Position numbers and translations under genes: made by a program
The notes under the pieces: model-generated
What the model was told of the DNA's origin: nothing
Database searches by the model: none
Seen by the model: only the letters and a program-made list of their open reading frames with translations
Part shown: positions 11,530-27,886 of the stretch, one piece after another
Layout: every line of letters begins with the position of its first letter
How positions within the stretch are numbered: position 1 is the stretch's first letter
Assembly: GCA_022496185.1 (NCBI GenBank)
Contig: WTXG01000005.1
Location: forward strand, 186,001 to 250,000
From: Multifurca ochricompacta
Taxonomy: Eukaryota > Basidiomycota > Agaricomycetes > Russulales > Russulaceae
Length of the DNA: 64,000 bases
Direction: 5' to 3'

Positions 11530-12728
11530 CTAGCGCTTAACCCAGGTATACTGAAAAAGTAGTGAATTGTGAGTTGAAAGAACGAGAGGGCGGGTTATGA
11601 CGAAGCTTACCCGTTTGCGCGCCTTGGCTAAGCCAGTCTTCTTCCTCTCAACCATACGAGGATCGCGTTTGATGAGCTTCGCTGAAAGAAATGGACATGG
11701 CATAAGCACAAGGGCTACTCATAACCAACCAGCCAGCAGCCAGCAAACTCACCTTTCCGGAGGATATGATCGACCTCGGGCACGTGCGCGACAATTCCCT
11801 GTGCGATACCATGCGCGATGGCACCCGCCTGTCCAGTCGTCCCGCCTCCGCGGACGATCACAAACGCGTTGAACGTACCGAGCACACCTGCGAGTTTGAG
11901 CGGGCGAACGATGCGCTCACGGTCGGCGGGTGAATCAAAGTATTTATTGAGGGGTATGTTATTGACAAGTATCGTTGTCGTCGTCACCGGCATGCGCGAT
12001 GCGGAAGGTGATGGTGCAAAGGCGTTGTCCACTACCGGCGCAAGGATATCTACATCTTGGGCCCTCGGAGAGTGGGATGGAAGCACGTCAGACGACAGCG
12101 TCACGGGCGCAGGTTCGCGAACGGGGATCATCCAGACACGTGCGGCGCTCTCCTTGCGCTTCCCAACAGTGTAGGAACGGCCATAACGGTCCATTGGGAC
12201 CTGCTTGCGCACGGTGCGGGCGAGGACGGTTTCCTTGTCTTGTCGCTCGAAGAGCTCGAGGACGGGTTGAATGCTCTCGGCAAGGGCGGTATGTCCAGCG
12301 GCGGACGCGATGCGCGAGCATTCTTCGAGGTCAGCGAGGACGGAGATCATGCGACGGTAACGTGCAGTGGTGAGAGAGCCGGAGAACATCGTCATCATGC
12401 TCTGGCGGTTTCGCCATAGAAGTTGAGCTGGCGGAAGCGAGGCGCGGGCAAAAGCAGGTAAAGGAAGGAGCTCTAGAGTGGAAATAGCGCGACGACACCG
12501 CTGGAGGGCTGTTTCTAGTTGATAGAGGTGGTCGTAGTAGCTCGCGCGGGACGTATAGAACGAAGGCGACTCGGGTTTGGTCTTTTTGCGTGAACGAAAC
12601 TGAGGTGGGGGTGCATCTGCTACAATTTCGAGCGAGGCAGGGGGAACATATGGCGTTGATGCTGTCGCAAATGTTCTTGAAGAGTTTATGGCAAACTTTA
12701 GCCTCAGAGGTCGCCTAATAGCGAACAT
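11530..12728 (-). CDS. MRPS9: mitochondrial small-subunit ribosomal protein uS9m
   Basis: Component of the mitochondrial 30S-like subunit. Exons 11753..12728, 11611..11681 and 11530..11550 join to 1068 nt (355 aa). The first ~20 residues are Arg/Ala/Ser-rich without acids, a likely mitochondrial presequence. The uS9 core starts near residue 195 at SYTVGKRKESAARVW and contains NNIPLNKYF, GGGTTGQAGAIAHGIAQ and DPRMVERKKTGLAKARKR. The C-terminus is KARKRYTWVKR; its last six residues come from a 21-nt final exon, which supports the splice model. The ~190-residue N-terminal extension is normal for mitochondrial S9. No frame break. Confidence 0.93.
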
Positions 12729-12860
12729 AAAGTGAACGAGTGGGATGCTACGATGCTGCTGCTGCTGATGCTGAGGAGCTGAGGAGACAAACAGAGACCG
12801 GCTTATCTAATGTAAAGTGACCAACGAGCCGCTCTCCAAGCGCACGAGAGCTCCTTCTGA

Positions 12861-15165
12861 ATGTCGACGGTCTGCACCGCCAGAGCCTCGTATAAAAAAT
12901 CTCAAGGGCTTTTAGAGCTTACTTCTACTCACCTTCAATGGACTCAGGATAGAAAAGAATTACCTGCAGTGCACGTAGCACACACTGAGGTTTCTTGTTC
13001 GTTTGTCATCAATTTCTTCCAAGCGTTAGGGCTACACTTACAACCTTCAGCACTGTTTTCCTCAAAGGAGGGTGCTGCTCAAGTGCGCCTCAAAATTGGC
13101 CTTGAGAATGACAGCAATGGCCACAATTTCACTTTCACTTCCCTCCGCCTCTGGCTCTCACTGAACGCGAGACATTCAAGGCACAGCTTACGACTATCAT
13201 CAGCAACAATCGCGCTGTTCGTGAGACAGGTGTGTTGCAACCTCCCCAGACAAGTATACAGGCTGCTACACCTTCCTCCAATGATACTACTCACCGAGCA
13301 CCTCTCCCCACACCTTCACGTCCATCCACCTCTCGTGCTGAGTCCGTCTCAAGCAATCAGGGGACGCCTGCGAACGACCCTATTAATGATTTCCACTTAC
13401 GGAAAAAAGTTTTGGTCAAGACACCAGAACTTGCCGTCCTTCACCGTGAACTGGTGAGAACAGGTCATATTACAGAGACGGAATTCTGGGAGGGACGCGA
13501 GGTGCGCGACACACCCACCCAGAACGCGCCATATTTGACGTGAGATGGCGTCTTAGCATCTCCTGCTTGCTCAGGCTGCTTCAGACTCGCAAAAAAAGGG
13601 CCGACCGGGTCAGCTGGTCGACCCAAGACCACAGGCTGTCGAGGGTGGCGAAGTGAAAATCGTCATCACGCCACAACTCGTACACGATATATTCGATGAA
13701 TATCCCGTCGTTGCAAAGGCGTATGACGAGAACGTGCCGGGAAAAGTACCATTTCCAGGTTTTCCAGCGCTATGTCACATCTCATCTTCCGTACGGTAGC
13801 TGTCTGAAGCCGAATTTTGGAAACGATACTTTCAGTCAAAGCTCTTCCATTCACACCGAGCTTCTATCCGTTCGACAGCAACCCAACATGTTGTCAAAGA
13901 TGACACAATCTTTGACAAGTACTTGGAAAAGCCAGATGACGGTGAGCTTATTCTCCTCCAGCGCTACTGGTTTCACTTACAGACGTACATCCCGCAGAGC
14001 TGGAACCCAGGAAACCACGAGACGATGACGTAGACATGTTCATTGACCTTGAAGCAACCCGGGAGGACCACGAAGAGGTTCGAAACTTGGTTCTTTCCAT
14101 CTATGCATTGACCTTAAAGTAATTTTCAGACTGGAAATGAGAATGATGTGACAATGCAAGCAGGGAAGCAGCGAGGCGCGCTTCCTCTCATTCGTAAATT
14201 TAACGAACACTCTGAGCGCCTGCTCAAGTCTGCTATGTACGTTCAATTGACTTGCCTGCTTCTGCATCCCAGGTTTTGATAACGTTCTCACAGATCTACG
14301 GATGGCACGGGCAAGCGGCGCAAAGTGGATACAGGGGATGTTAGTGATGTGCGCTCAGTCCTCTATATGTCCGTGTTGACTGAGGGGAGTACTCTACCAG
14401 TCGCATGGCTACTATTCGCAGATTGACCTTGCCGATCTGCACAACCTAGAATCACCTGCTGGTATTTTACTGGAGATGCAGGATCGCCAGCGTTATTTCG
14501 AAGCGCGTGCCGGTGCTGCTGCTTCAGTTGAACAGGCTCCACGCCCTGTAAGAACGAGCCGTTTACTTTTGTGGTCACGGTGTAACCGCGCAACGATAGG
14601 CCGTGGACTTTCCTGCGGCGCTGCTACAAATGAGACGCGACCTTGAAGGATGGCAGGTGCACCTTGCGCAGCTTAAAACTGAACGCAAGGCGACAGAAGC
14701 TGCGCTCGTGTCTATGACGCAAAATGTCGCTACGCGACTTGACGTTCACAAACGCAAGGCTGACATCCCGGAAGAAATATTTCGACAGATGCGCACTTGT
14801 CAGATGGCCGCTAACGAATTCTTGCGTCAGTTCTGGTCCGTAATCTATCCTCCCATTGGGGAGACCGTAGGTGGACCCTCGACGCTCGCCCAAAGGACGG
14901 CAAAAGCGGCGCGTATGGCTGGCTATCTGACGAAAACCCCAGAGAAAGTGATGGCAATCGTTAATGCTGCCGAGACGGCGGGATTAGACCGAGGACGGGT
15001 GCAAACTGTGAGTCCTACCCTATCTATGTGCTGATAGGTTGAACTGATGACTATGGGTTTTAGGGCATGCAGCCGACGTTGGATGCAGTGAACAAAGCTC
15101 TCGAGTTCTGGGAAACGAGGAAAGCGGCACCAGGGTCTGGCGCGCCTGGCGCGCGTCGGCCATAG
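12861..15165 (+). CDS. TFB1: TFIIH core subunit Tfb1 (p62)
   Basis: Subunit of the general transcription and nucleotide-excision-repair factor TFIIH. Ten exons: 12861..12996, 13051..13501, 13557..13745, 13800..13941, 13998..14077, 14130..14236, 14294..14348, 14422..14547, 14600..15007 and 15064..15165. The N-terminal PH-like domain contains SYKKSQGLLELTSTHLQW. BSD-type helical regions include NDFHLRKKVLVKTPELAVL with TETEFWEGR, and later LSEAEFWKRYFQSKLF. The C-terminal half is helical with short linkers. The exons sum to 1796 nt, one base short. The break is at 13141-13143, in a C run after NFTFTS; adding a base gives 598 aa, close to human p62. This is essential in yeast, so a real null is unlikely. 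Confidence 0.9.
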
Positions 15166-15467
15166 AGTGATGAAGAGAATGGACCCACGGTTCAGTTTTA
15201 GTTATATGAGCCATGGGAGATAATATTATACAGCCCATTGGGACTTTTTACTTTTTTTCACCGTTGATAATTGTATTTTTATAATAATATGCACACCACA
15301 TAAAATAAATGAGAAATGAATGAAATGAAAAAGTACAATGCCGGTTGTCATTGCCGCTGCCACTGCCGAATCACGAGTTTCGGTCTCAGCGCGGCGCGTC
15401 TGCTGCTGCTGCTGCTGCTTGTTGTAAGAGTGCAACCATTAGACATTACATTACATTTCAAGCAACT
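15166..15467. other. spacer Tfb1 - SLC35F6-like; (CTG)n tract
   Basis: A 302-bp gap between same-strand genes. It is AT-rich at 15240-15310, then has a GCTGCC-rich patch and a short CTG trinucleotide run near 15399-15418. No gene is seen; it presumably holds the Tfb1 terminator and the promoter of the transporter gene. Confidence 0.4.
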
Positions 15468-17410
15468 ATGTCAAACCGTTTCCTCGTCCCCGTCCTCATC
15501 ACGGGGATGATTCTTACTGTTTGTAAAATGGTTTCTTCCTAAATTTGTCCATTCTGAATTTTGCACTGGCAGGGCGCTTGCAACTCCATATGGTCCAAGT
15601 ACCAGGTGACAATTTTTTTCTTCAACTTCCTCCACAGGTGTACCCTTATAATGTAATCTGTTCAGGACATGCAATGCGTAGAGAATTGTGATGATCCTGA
15701 CCCAAACGCCATGTCCTATACGAGCAACCTGTATGGCAGACTCTCCAGATGTTCCGTAAGCTCCGACTGTCCTCCCTTTCCCCCTATCCAAGTTATTTGT
15801 CTGATTTTAATTTCCCTTCATCAGTTGGAGAAATGCTTTGTATGTTCCTTCACCATTTGTACCTGCCTTGTCTTGGACTAACGACCCATTGGGTGTCCAG
15901 GTTTCCTCCCCGTGCTTTACTCTTATATATCGGCGCGCTTGCGTGCACCGTCTGTTCAACTCCCTGAAGAATCCTCTGATGACACACTCGGGGGTTTTCT
16001 GAATCCCAAAAGCTTCCATCTCAGAGACTCACGGGCTGGCGTATCCTGCTACTCTGGCTGCCAGCTCTGTGTGACCTCACCGGAACAACGGTCCGTGCCT
16101 TTTCCCCTCACCACCACTGTGAACACAGTTATTCACATCCATGATGTTGCGTAACCGGGCTTCACAGCTCATGAATATTGGTTTGTTGTATACTCCCGTA
16201 TCAATTTATCAAATGACGCGTGGAGCCCTCGTACTTTTTGTTGGAATCCTCTCCGTTCTGTTCCTGCGCCGTAGGCTGCATTTGTACCAGTACGCGATTC
16301 TTTGATTCCCAAATGCTTTGTTCTAGTTCCTCAATGCCCGTTTCAGATGGCTTTCCTTGTTGGCCGTCATGGCAGGAGTGTCTCTAGTTGGCTTCAGTGG
16401 TTCTCTCATCAAGGATACCCTCCGCCCTGTCGCTCCTTCTCTTTTGAGCATGTTGGATTCAACCCCGACCAACGACCTCCCGGCGACTGATCCCATCGAC
16501 CATCCCGAGGCATCCAAGGTCCTTATCGGTATTTGTTGAAGCTCCTTGTCACTTGCCTCTATTAATTCAAGCCCTTGCATCTTCAGGTGTCTTTTTCATC
16601 CTCTTTGCACAAATTTTGTGAGTGCCATCATATTCTTTCAATTTACAAAGTCCAACACACGTCGCCCTCAGCACAGCAGCCCAGTTCGTTGTTGAAGAGA
16701 AGATATTGGGACGATATAGCGTTCCACCTCTTCTCGCTGTCGGTTTGAAGGCCTCTTCGGCACAATCTCCATCCTCGTCCTCTTACCCCTTCTCCCGCTT
16801 GTCAAGCCTCCACCGTCCTCGAATGCGGCTGCGTGGTTCGACCTTGTTCGCGGTTGGCACCAGCTCGTTGACACACCCAGTGTGCTCTACTCTGGCATCG
16901 TCATCGCGTGTTCTATTGCCCTGTTCAACTTCTTTGGTTTGAGCGTGACGAAGTACGTGAGCGCGACAGCGCGGAGCCTGACGGACACGTGCAGGACGCT
17001 CGCGATTTGGATCGTCAGCCTGGGATTGGGATGGGAGGTCCTCATGTGGCCAATCTCGCTCTTGCAGGTGGTCGGCTTTGGGCTCTTAGTCTATAGCACG
17101 GTCCGTAGCCTCGCGCTGTTTACCTGGCAACCTTCTGCGTGCTTTTTGAGCTAATGCTCCTTTTGTTGCTCCCTTAGTTCTTGTTCAACAACCTCGTACA
17201 ACCTCCTCGCTTCCTGCGTCCTTCCGAAAGAGATTCTTCGGCTGCCATCGCCGCGTCGGTACTGGTAGAACAGAAGAAGAGGGTGCGCCCCTTCTATCTG
17301 GCGACGTGTTGGATGAGGCCGCGCGCTTGCCTGCCGGCCTTGGCACGGGTGGATATAACGTTGTGCCACCAGAAGGACAAGGCGCCACTCGCAACCGCAA
17401 TGGACAATGA
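15468..17410 (+). CDS. SLC35F6-like drug/metabolite-superfamily membrane transporter
   Basis: Multi-pass membrane protein of the nucleotide-sugar/EamA-like group, most like animal SLC35F6 (lysosome/mitochondria associated). The start MSNRFLVPVLITGMIL is the first helix. Diagnostic pieces include CNSIWSKYQ, VLYEQPVWQTLQMFLGEML, LTGWRILLLWLPALCDLTG, MTRGALVLFVGILSVLFLR, QWLSLLAVMAGVSLVG and SATARSLTDTCRTLAIWIVS. About ten introns are needed. Four places require one extra base to stay in frame: about 15709 (CC), 16008-16011 (AAAA), 16744-16746 (TTT) and 17204-17208. With those corrected, the protein ends in a cytosolic acidic EEEGAPLL segment like a dileucine sorting signal and stops at 17408-17410. 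Substrate unknown. The many breaks could suggest a pseudogene, but genes throughout the window show the same defect. Confidence 0.82.
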
Positions 17411-17781
17411 ACCCCAAAGTCGATGACCGGATTGGAGTCATCGTCTGGTCCACAACCAGTTATTGCTTCTATTTACCCCATATATAGTATCATATACGTG
17501 CTCGAGCTCTGGACAACGCCACCCTGATTGGAAAGTAGCAAATGTGGTTGCTTCCTAGTTTTTTTTGATATATGGATTTAGGGATGGGATGCACCTTTGG
17601 CAAGACGTTCTTGTTTCATCACCTTTGGCGAGCACGAGGGTTTAATAAATAAATAACAAATATTTGATTGCTTGCTTGCTTATTAACTAACATGCGATAG
17701 GTGATAGGTGATTAGGTGATAAGTCGAATCTGCTCCCGTGATCCGCCTGTAGGGTTTTTCAACCGATGTCGAGTCACCGAA
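17411..17781. other. convergent intergenic region
   Basis: A 371-bp gap between the stop codons of the transporter and CASP genes. It is AT-rich with TAAATAAATAA near 17645 and repeated GTGATAGGTGATTAGGTGAT units near 17695-17720. It is probably shared 3' UTR sequence. No gene is seen. Confidence 0.45.
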
Positions 17782-20703
17782 TCATATTGGATGTGGAACA
17801 GATTGAATGTGAATTGGTTGTGTCACCTGCGGACTTGATGACATGGCGCACTCGTATAATGTGAGCATGACAAGTACATGTAGTCCGATAGCATAGACGA
17901 TGAATGTGTTGCGTGCGCGGCGATTACCCAGCACAGCACGTGTTAGCATGAGAACACCACGTTCTAGCGGGTTCAGATTCGAATACGCACGAGCTGCTTC
18001 CTAGTAAAAGAAAAAAACATTTTCAGTCCCAGAGCCATAGGAGCACAAGCAGATAGAAAAAAAGGACGGGCGTACCCGACCACGGAAAGCTTCGAACGGG
18101 TTCATTGCTTCTTCATAGCGTGCGCTGTACTTGTTCAGCTCACCCGCACTCGGCGCAATTGTAGATGAGGCTGGCAAGGGGTCGAGCGTCGAGTGCGCGT
18201 TCTCGCGATAGCTCTGCATGTAGCGCACTTTCTCGTAGAGTTTTAGATTGTCCGACTGTAGACTTCTAATTTCGGAGCGCAGTTCAGAGATTACTTGGAA
18301 CTGCTTGCGAAGTTCCTAGCACGGACGAGAAGGTCAATAATGGGTTGGAGAACGGCAAGTAACACAGCCGGAAACAAGCGAACCTACTTCTTCTAGTTCA
18401 GCATTACGTTGCCGGAAGCGGTCGCGTTGACTGGTCACGATGGGTAGGATGGATGTATCAGCGGAGGAAGTGAAGGGTATCGGCCGTGGTGTTTGTACTG
18501 AAGGGTCTATCTACCAGCCACACAGTTTACTTTGAGTGCTGGAGGAATTAAACAACGCACATTCGAGGTATTCTTGGTTGTTAGCCCGAGTTCGAGTCCC
18601 AGTCCGGCAAGAACATCGTCCTCAGTCGTATCTGCCAACGGTGCGCTGCCGTTTTCTTTGCCACCCAGACCTTGCCCATGTTGCTCGATTTTGAGCAAAT
18701 CCGACTCGAGTCGCTCGTTCAGCTGCCGATGTTTCTCTAACTCTTGTGTGGTCGAGGCGAGATCATCTTGAGCTTGCTGAAGTGATGCTTCAAGCTCATT
18801 ACGCAGGATCTGTACATAATTAGTACTTTAGTACTTACAGCTACATCGGAAAGAAATAGGAGACACACCCGGAACTTTGTCAATTCTTCGAGGATACGCT
18901 TGTTTTTCGTCGCTAAAAGTGTCTCCAACGAGTTGGCGGGGTGCGCGCTTGCCTTGGATGCATTCGGATTGGGAAGTTGTAAGCCCAGCTGATTATCCGA
19001 AACCATTCCATCTCCTTCGTCCAGGTCACCTTCCAGGCCAGCGAACTCGACATACTACAGATGTCATGAGTGTCGTCGAAGCCAAAAACATTCCACTTTA
19101 TACCTTCATAATTTCAAGTTCTCTCTTTATCTCATCATAGTCAGCGTAGCCTCTGAGCGAATGTTTTAACTGTTCTATCTCCCGCGCCTTATACATATGT
19201 CAGCTTCTGCACTTTCAGAAATCCATATGCGTACTGTACTTGAAGCCACTCTTGCATGCTCTTCCGCCGTTCTGCGGGAATTGTCTCAGCTGCAGCGGTC
19301 ACAGCTTTCTGGGCATCCAGGGATTGCGATAAACGATCAACCTCGGATTCCAGAGAAGCAACCTGGTATTCGAGGTCCTTAACACTATGGATGAAGGTCA
19401 GGAAAGGACACACGCAGCGACTAGAAAGAGACCAAAGGACTTACTGATCAGACCTATCATTTCCCGTCTTTAGTGACTCGATCTCTGCACGTAGGAGTTC
19501 CTGAGGGGTGGATGAGTATGAGACAAGACCCAACTAAAGAAAAAAAAACTTGCATTGCGACGCTCAACAGTTGCGGCCCTGGTGTTCGCACGTTCCAGTT
19601 CCGCAACAACCATATCCATCTCTGCCAATTTTGCAACAACTTCCTGGTCTGGCTGCAATCAGATGAGGAAGCAGAAGTATAAAAGAGACCTTACCCAGTC
19701 GCTGACTCTGGTCCAGGAGTCTTGCTTCAGTTGATTCGTTAGACACACGCAAATCACGGAGTTGGTCTTTTAAGAGGGAGACTTGACGCTGCAAATCCTG
19801 TTCCCTGACAAAACTTCTAAAGACGGTAGAACAACAAGAATTCAGTGATGTACCTTGCTTCATAGTTGTGCATCCTCTCGTCGTATGTAGCGTTGAGCTC
19901 ATTCTCCTTTTGGGCAACTCGCTCCTGAATTGCGGCGTCCATCTGTCTCAGAGTCAGGTCAGAGCGCGTTAAGAGCACTGTCAAAAAGGCGTGCCTTCTC
20001 TTCCAACTGCTCCACTTTACTCTCAGCTTTCTTCTTTGCTGCTTCCATACTCGCAAACTCGGAGACCCGCCTTTGTAATTCAGCATTGTCGGCTTTGACT
20101 CGCTGGAGTTCATCCTCCAAATCTCGGGCCTCCGCAATCTTCACCGTCTGGTCCTAACAAATCGGTGAGAGGGTGTTCGCACGACAAAGACGTGACCCAT
20201 ACAACAGCGGCCTCGAGAAGTGGATAGGGATCGGGTGCCTCCGCCAGGATCTTGTACAAGCTGAGGAATGCACTCTCTACAGATTTAGAGCGTTTAGTGA
20301 GGTTGTCAATCTCGGTTTGATATGCTGTAGCCAAATTAAGGATGAACGTATGTGGACATAATGGATGATGAGACGCACACTTCAATAAGCCCTTGAACAC
20401 AGAAACCTTTTCCTCGTCGGGTATCTTTTTGAAATCTGACCTAGTATGGGGAGACGCATTATGGAGGCTCACAGGTGGGTGTATTCACCTTTGGTCTTGT
20501 CTGCTAGAGCCTTCCTCCCTACAACGCTCTCCTTCTGATTCTCAACGACCTCTATACCCTGAGAGTCAAGCGTCTTTTGCAGTTCTGAGAGATTGATATC
20601 TAAAACAATACGTTAACTTATGGATGGATTCACTTTAGAAAAAAATCTACGTGCTCTTCCATGTCGCTAGAGCGCTAGAGAAATTCTGCTCTGAAAAAGC
20701 CAT
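17782..20703 (-). CDS. COY1: Golgi golgin CASP (Coy1/CUX1-alternative-product homologue)
   Basis: Tail-anchored Golgi coiled-coil protein involved in intra-Golgi retrograde transport. The N-terminal exons encode ATWK, then SELQKTLDSQGIEVVENQ, KIPDEEKVSVFKGLL and EIDNLTKRSKSVESAFLSLY, the conserved CASP start. The middle is long coiled coil. The C-terminus shows NPFEAFRGR, then AYSNLNPLERGVLMLTRAV, a lumen-adjacent LGNRRARNTF and one TM segment (IVYAIGLHVLVMLTLYEC), with stop at 17782. Start Met at 20703 is followed by an intron best read with a GC donor (GCACGT, 20649-20654). The junction between the exons at 20381..20435 and ending near 20330 is out of frame by one or two bases. Twelve or more introns; I did not fix every boundary in the coiled-coil part. 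Confidence 0.88.
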
Positions 20704-20887
20704 GAAACAAGTCAAGGTTCGCTTGCGTTGCGTTGGCCGACCCGACTAAACCAGGCGCCCAAATCACATGATCGTAATCGATGGTCACATGACCATAAGG
20801 TCACTACACTACTAACGCGGCGGCGCTTGCTTGATCTGCTGCTGCCTGTGCTGTTGCTAATTTTCATCTCATCTCGTTATCTCTTTC
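20704..20887. promoter_or_regulatory. divergent promoter region, CASP / HAD phosphatase
   Basis: A 184-bp spacer between divergent start codons. It contains related TCACATGATC and GGTCACATGACC palindrome-like elements (about 20763-20795) and a CATCTCATCTCG pyrimidine stretch before the + strand start. Function is inferred only from position. Confidence 0.35.
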
Positions 20888-22111
20888 ATGTCTAAACAAG
20901 TAGAGAAGCAACTCATAGTATTCGATTTTGACTGGTGATAATTCCATTTGTTCTATCACTAATCCAGAAGTGACGATACAAATATACCAACCCAACGCAG
21001 GTCTCTCGCCGATCAGGACTCTGATAGATGGATCTTCGAAGTTTTAGCACCGGAAATTCGTAGGAAAATAAAAAATAAAAGTAGCGAATATTATTGGACT
21101 GATCTTGTGTAACGAAAATGGCATTTCAGCTCCAATTTTTATTTTATTTTTCTAATTATCCATGTCTTGCAGTGCTGAAGGCCTACGCGAACTCCACGAG
21201 CAAGGTGGTACCAGAGAAGAGATTGAAGGAGCTCTCCGGATCATGCCCTTTGCGAGTCTATCCCCGTGATGGTTCCATGCCCCCGCCCTCGCTCTAACCT
21301 TTCTTCAGCATCCCGCAATGATCCGCGGCGTAAAGACCCTGAAGGCTGCAGAAAAGCCCCAGACGACCTTCCTCTGTCTTTCAAGTGCCAACTCAGTGTT
21401 TATCTCGACCATCCTGGAGGTATGCTCAGTTCACTTTTTTGTCTTATGATCGCATAAGAGCCGTTACATTGATGATCGCTTGCAACACAGTCAAAAGGAC
21501 TCCAGGATCTCTTCACGGAGATTGTGACCAACCCTGCAGAGTGGGACCCCTCTGGCCTACTCAAACTCAGACGGCATGTTGATCCCAACGGACCACAACA
21601 TAACTGCCCAGTTAATTGCAGCGTGAACATCTGCAAAGGTGACCTACGAGTCATCTATCGTTTATTTCGGGTGTGGCACTCAGGTACTTAATTCCGTAGG
21701 TGAGGAGCTCGACGCGTTTCTCAAACGCCAAGATACGGTCTATGACCGTATCATCTACGTCGGGGACGGTTCGAATGATTTCTGTCCTGTCCTGAGACTC
21801 AGAAGGTATTGTTTACCCCGATTGTACGCCGGAATCATGATAATGTTGCTTTCAGCCAGGACATGGTACTTTGCCGCAGGTACAGAGGTCTGGAGCATCG
21901 GATAGCGGAGGAGGGCGAAAGGGCAGGCCTTAAATGCCAAGTCCGATATTGGGCTGGGGCATGGGAAGTGGAAGAAATTTTCAAGCAACTCCCTGGCGTG
22001 GTTGAATCGGGACAGAGAGGTAAGGACATCGTGGCGAGAGTGATAGCAACTACCCCATCCGTTTGGCCTTCACACTTCATTGCCGAAGAGCATTATACAT
22101 TTGTGCGGTAG
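20888..22111 (+). CDS. PHOSPHO1/PHOSPHO2-type HAD phosphatase
   Basis: Haloacid-dehalogenase-fold phosphatase. Family members hydrolyse phosphoethanolamine/phosphocholine or pyridoxal phosphate; the substrate here is unknown. Seven exons: 20888..20934, 21001..21108, 21173..21251, 21309..21419, 21491..21638, 21700..21805 and 21856..22111. They give 855 nt (284 aa) in frame. Motif I is FDFDWSLADQDSD, with the first Asp the nucleophile and Asp+2 the acid/base. Motif II is the Ser in CLSSANS. Motif IV is GDGSND. The Cys-rich CPVNCSVNICKG block is typical of the PHOSPHO subgroup. The third intron (21252-21308) has a GC donor (GCGAGT). A C-terminal extension after WEVEEIFKQL has no clear domain. 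Confidence 0.88.
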
Positions 22112-22423
22112 CTACACCATACGTACGTGATGCAAATGACCCGGCGTTCGTTTGGCAAGAGCCTGGCCCTTTAAAGGCCTACAATGTGGGGATCGTGAAT
22201 CACACTGTGGAGTCGTTGTACGAAGCAGATTGAGGGTGGTTTTAAGTGCATGTGAGTTGGGAAGAAAAAGAAAGCCAAAGTGGGAGAACAAGGGAAAAAG
22301 CAAAGGAAAATTGGCACGGGGAGATGGAACAGATGTTGTAATGGCACTGCGCAAACGACATTACAACAGCGAGAACGACGAGGAAGATAACGGGAGAAAT
22401 GATTTGGCATAATCGGACAGCGC
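22112..22423. other. convergent spacer, HAD phosphatase / Yak1
   Basis: A 312-bp region between facing stop codons. It has an A-rich stretch near 22260-22310 (GAAAAAG-type) and no supported gene. It is probably 3' UTR for both neighbours. Confidence 0.4.
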
Positions 22424-26646
<4,223 letters not shown>

Positions 26647-27120
26647 ATCCCACCTATAGTTGGAGAAGGTTGGTTAGGGCCAACGGTAAGATAACGATTA
26701 GTAGGTGTAAAAGGTTTCGAAGTAGGAAGGGGAGGAAGGGGTAAAAGATGGTATGGGGATGGGGACGAGGATGGGGGATGGGGATGGGGATGTGAGGAGG
26801 GGGAAGGAGGGAGGGAGGAAAGGGGAAATGAAAAAATGAAAAAAAAAAAAAGGAAAATGAAAAAAAATGAAAAGTCACCCGCAAAAGCCAAAGCCGAAAA
26901 AAAAATTGAAAAAGGGAGAGAGAGAAAAAAAATAAAGCTGGCTGGCTGACTGGTTGACTGGTTGACTGGTTGGCAGTACGGGAGAACAGAACAGAGAGGA
27001 TGATTGAGTTGAGAGACCCGACCCGAGGAAAGTGAGTTAAATTGTGATCATTGTTGTACATGTGTTAGTTAGTTGTGGTTGTGTGTGTTACTGCTAATGC
27101 TAATGCATGATTTTATTTTA
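26647..27120. promoter_or_regulatory. Yak1 upstream region with G-rich tract
   Basis: A 474-bp gap between Yak1 and the chaperone gene upstream. From about 26715 to 26825 the + strand has repeated GGGGATGGGGA and GGGGGAAGGAGGGAGG runs, that is several close G-tracts with quadruplex potential, followed by A-rich sequence to 26940. No gene is seen; the Yak1 promoter and leader must lie here. Confidence 0.5.
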
Positions 27121-27741
27121 TTAAAGTGTGTCTGATTTTGATTTCGATTTACCCTCTATTTCTTTCAATGTCTCTACCAATCCCTTTTCTACATCTACTA
27201 ATATCCCACAATCATCCCCAATCGAAGTTGGTACATCCACAGATAAAAAGATCTGTTTCCCGAATCGTCGCGCTATCCGCATAACCCATAGTGATCAATA
27301 ATCATCAACCCATGTTGTAGTCAAGTTAACTACTCACCCAGTCTTGTCGCTATCGAAAGAGCCACATCAGAGCTCGAGGACCGTAACAACTGAGTCCCCG
27401 TTCCCGGCAATGTCTGATGGATGATTCAGTTCGGTTCGGATTCAGTATCAGTGTCAGTAATTCATTCATTCGTGCTCGTGAGCACACACTTTCCATGGAG
27501 GCATAGCCACCACCCAATCTTTACCAAGGTGCCCTTGCAAGGTGGCACGGCCGGCATTCTCCTCAGAATTATCCGTTACACCAATCCAGAGCATATATGA
27601 ATCTGATAGACACGTCACTTGCAAAGCCAACGCAGGTAACGATGCCCTGGATGATGGAAAGTATCTTGTCTCCACGTTGATCGCCGTCATAAGTTTTAAT
27701 GCAGTATGCAGTGGGGACGGGGACGATGGCAATGACAGCAA
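27121..27741 (-). CDS. proteasome assembly chaperone 4 homologue (PSMG4/Poc4-like)
   Basis: Small cytosolic chaperone that helps assemble the 20S alpha ring. Exons 27490..27741, 27338..27413 and 27121..27272 join to 480 nt (159 aa) in frame. Conserved features are VTCLSDSYMLWIGVTD (family: LTDSxFLWVG), GTQLLRSSSSDVALSIATRL and the C-terminal RRFGKQIFLSVDV, ending with LVETLKEIEGK. Length is close to the family. The start at 27741 is the only in-frame ATG giving the expected N-terminal strand; Met at about 27693 is an alternative. The assignment rests on motif order, without a search. Confidence 0.8.
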
Positions 27742-27886
27742 TCAGCGGGCCGACCCATGGACTCAGTTTATTTTTATTTTTTTATTCATTTTTCATTTTC
27801 CGTTCCTTCCGCGGCGATCCATGCTCTCAACCCCCTAACCCCTCATATCATCATGTCGTCTCCACGCAACAATCATACTCATACTC

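Noticed and set aside
12057..12419. 120-codon + strand frame opposite the uS9m exon
   Set aside because: Antisense shadow of a strongly supported gene; no independent motif.
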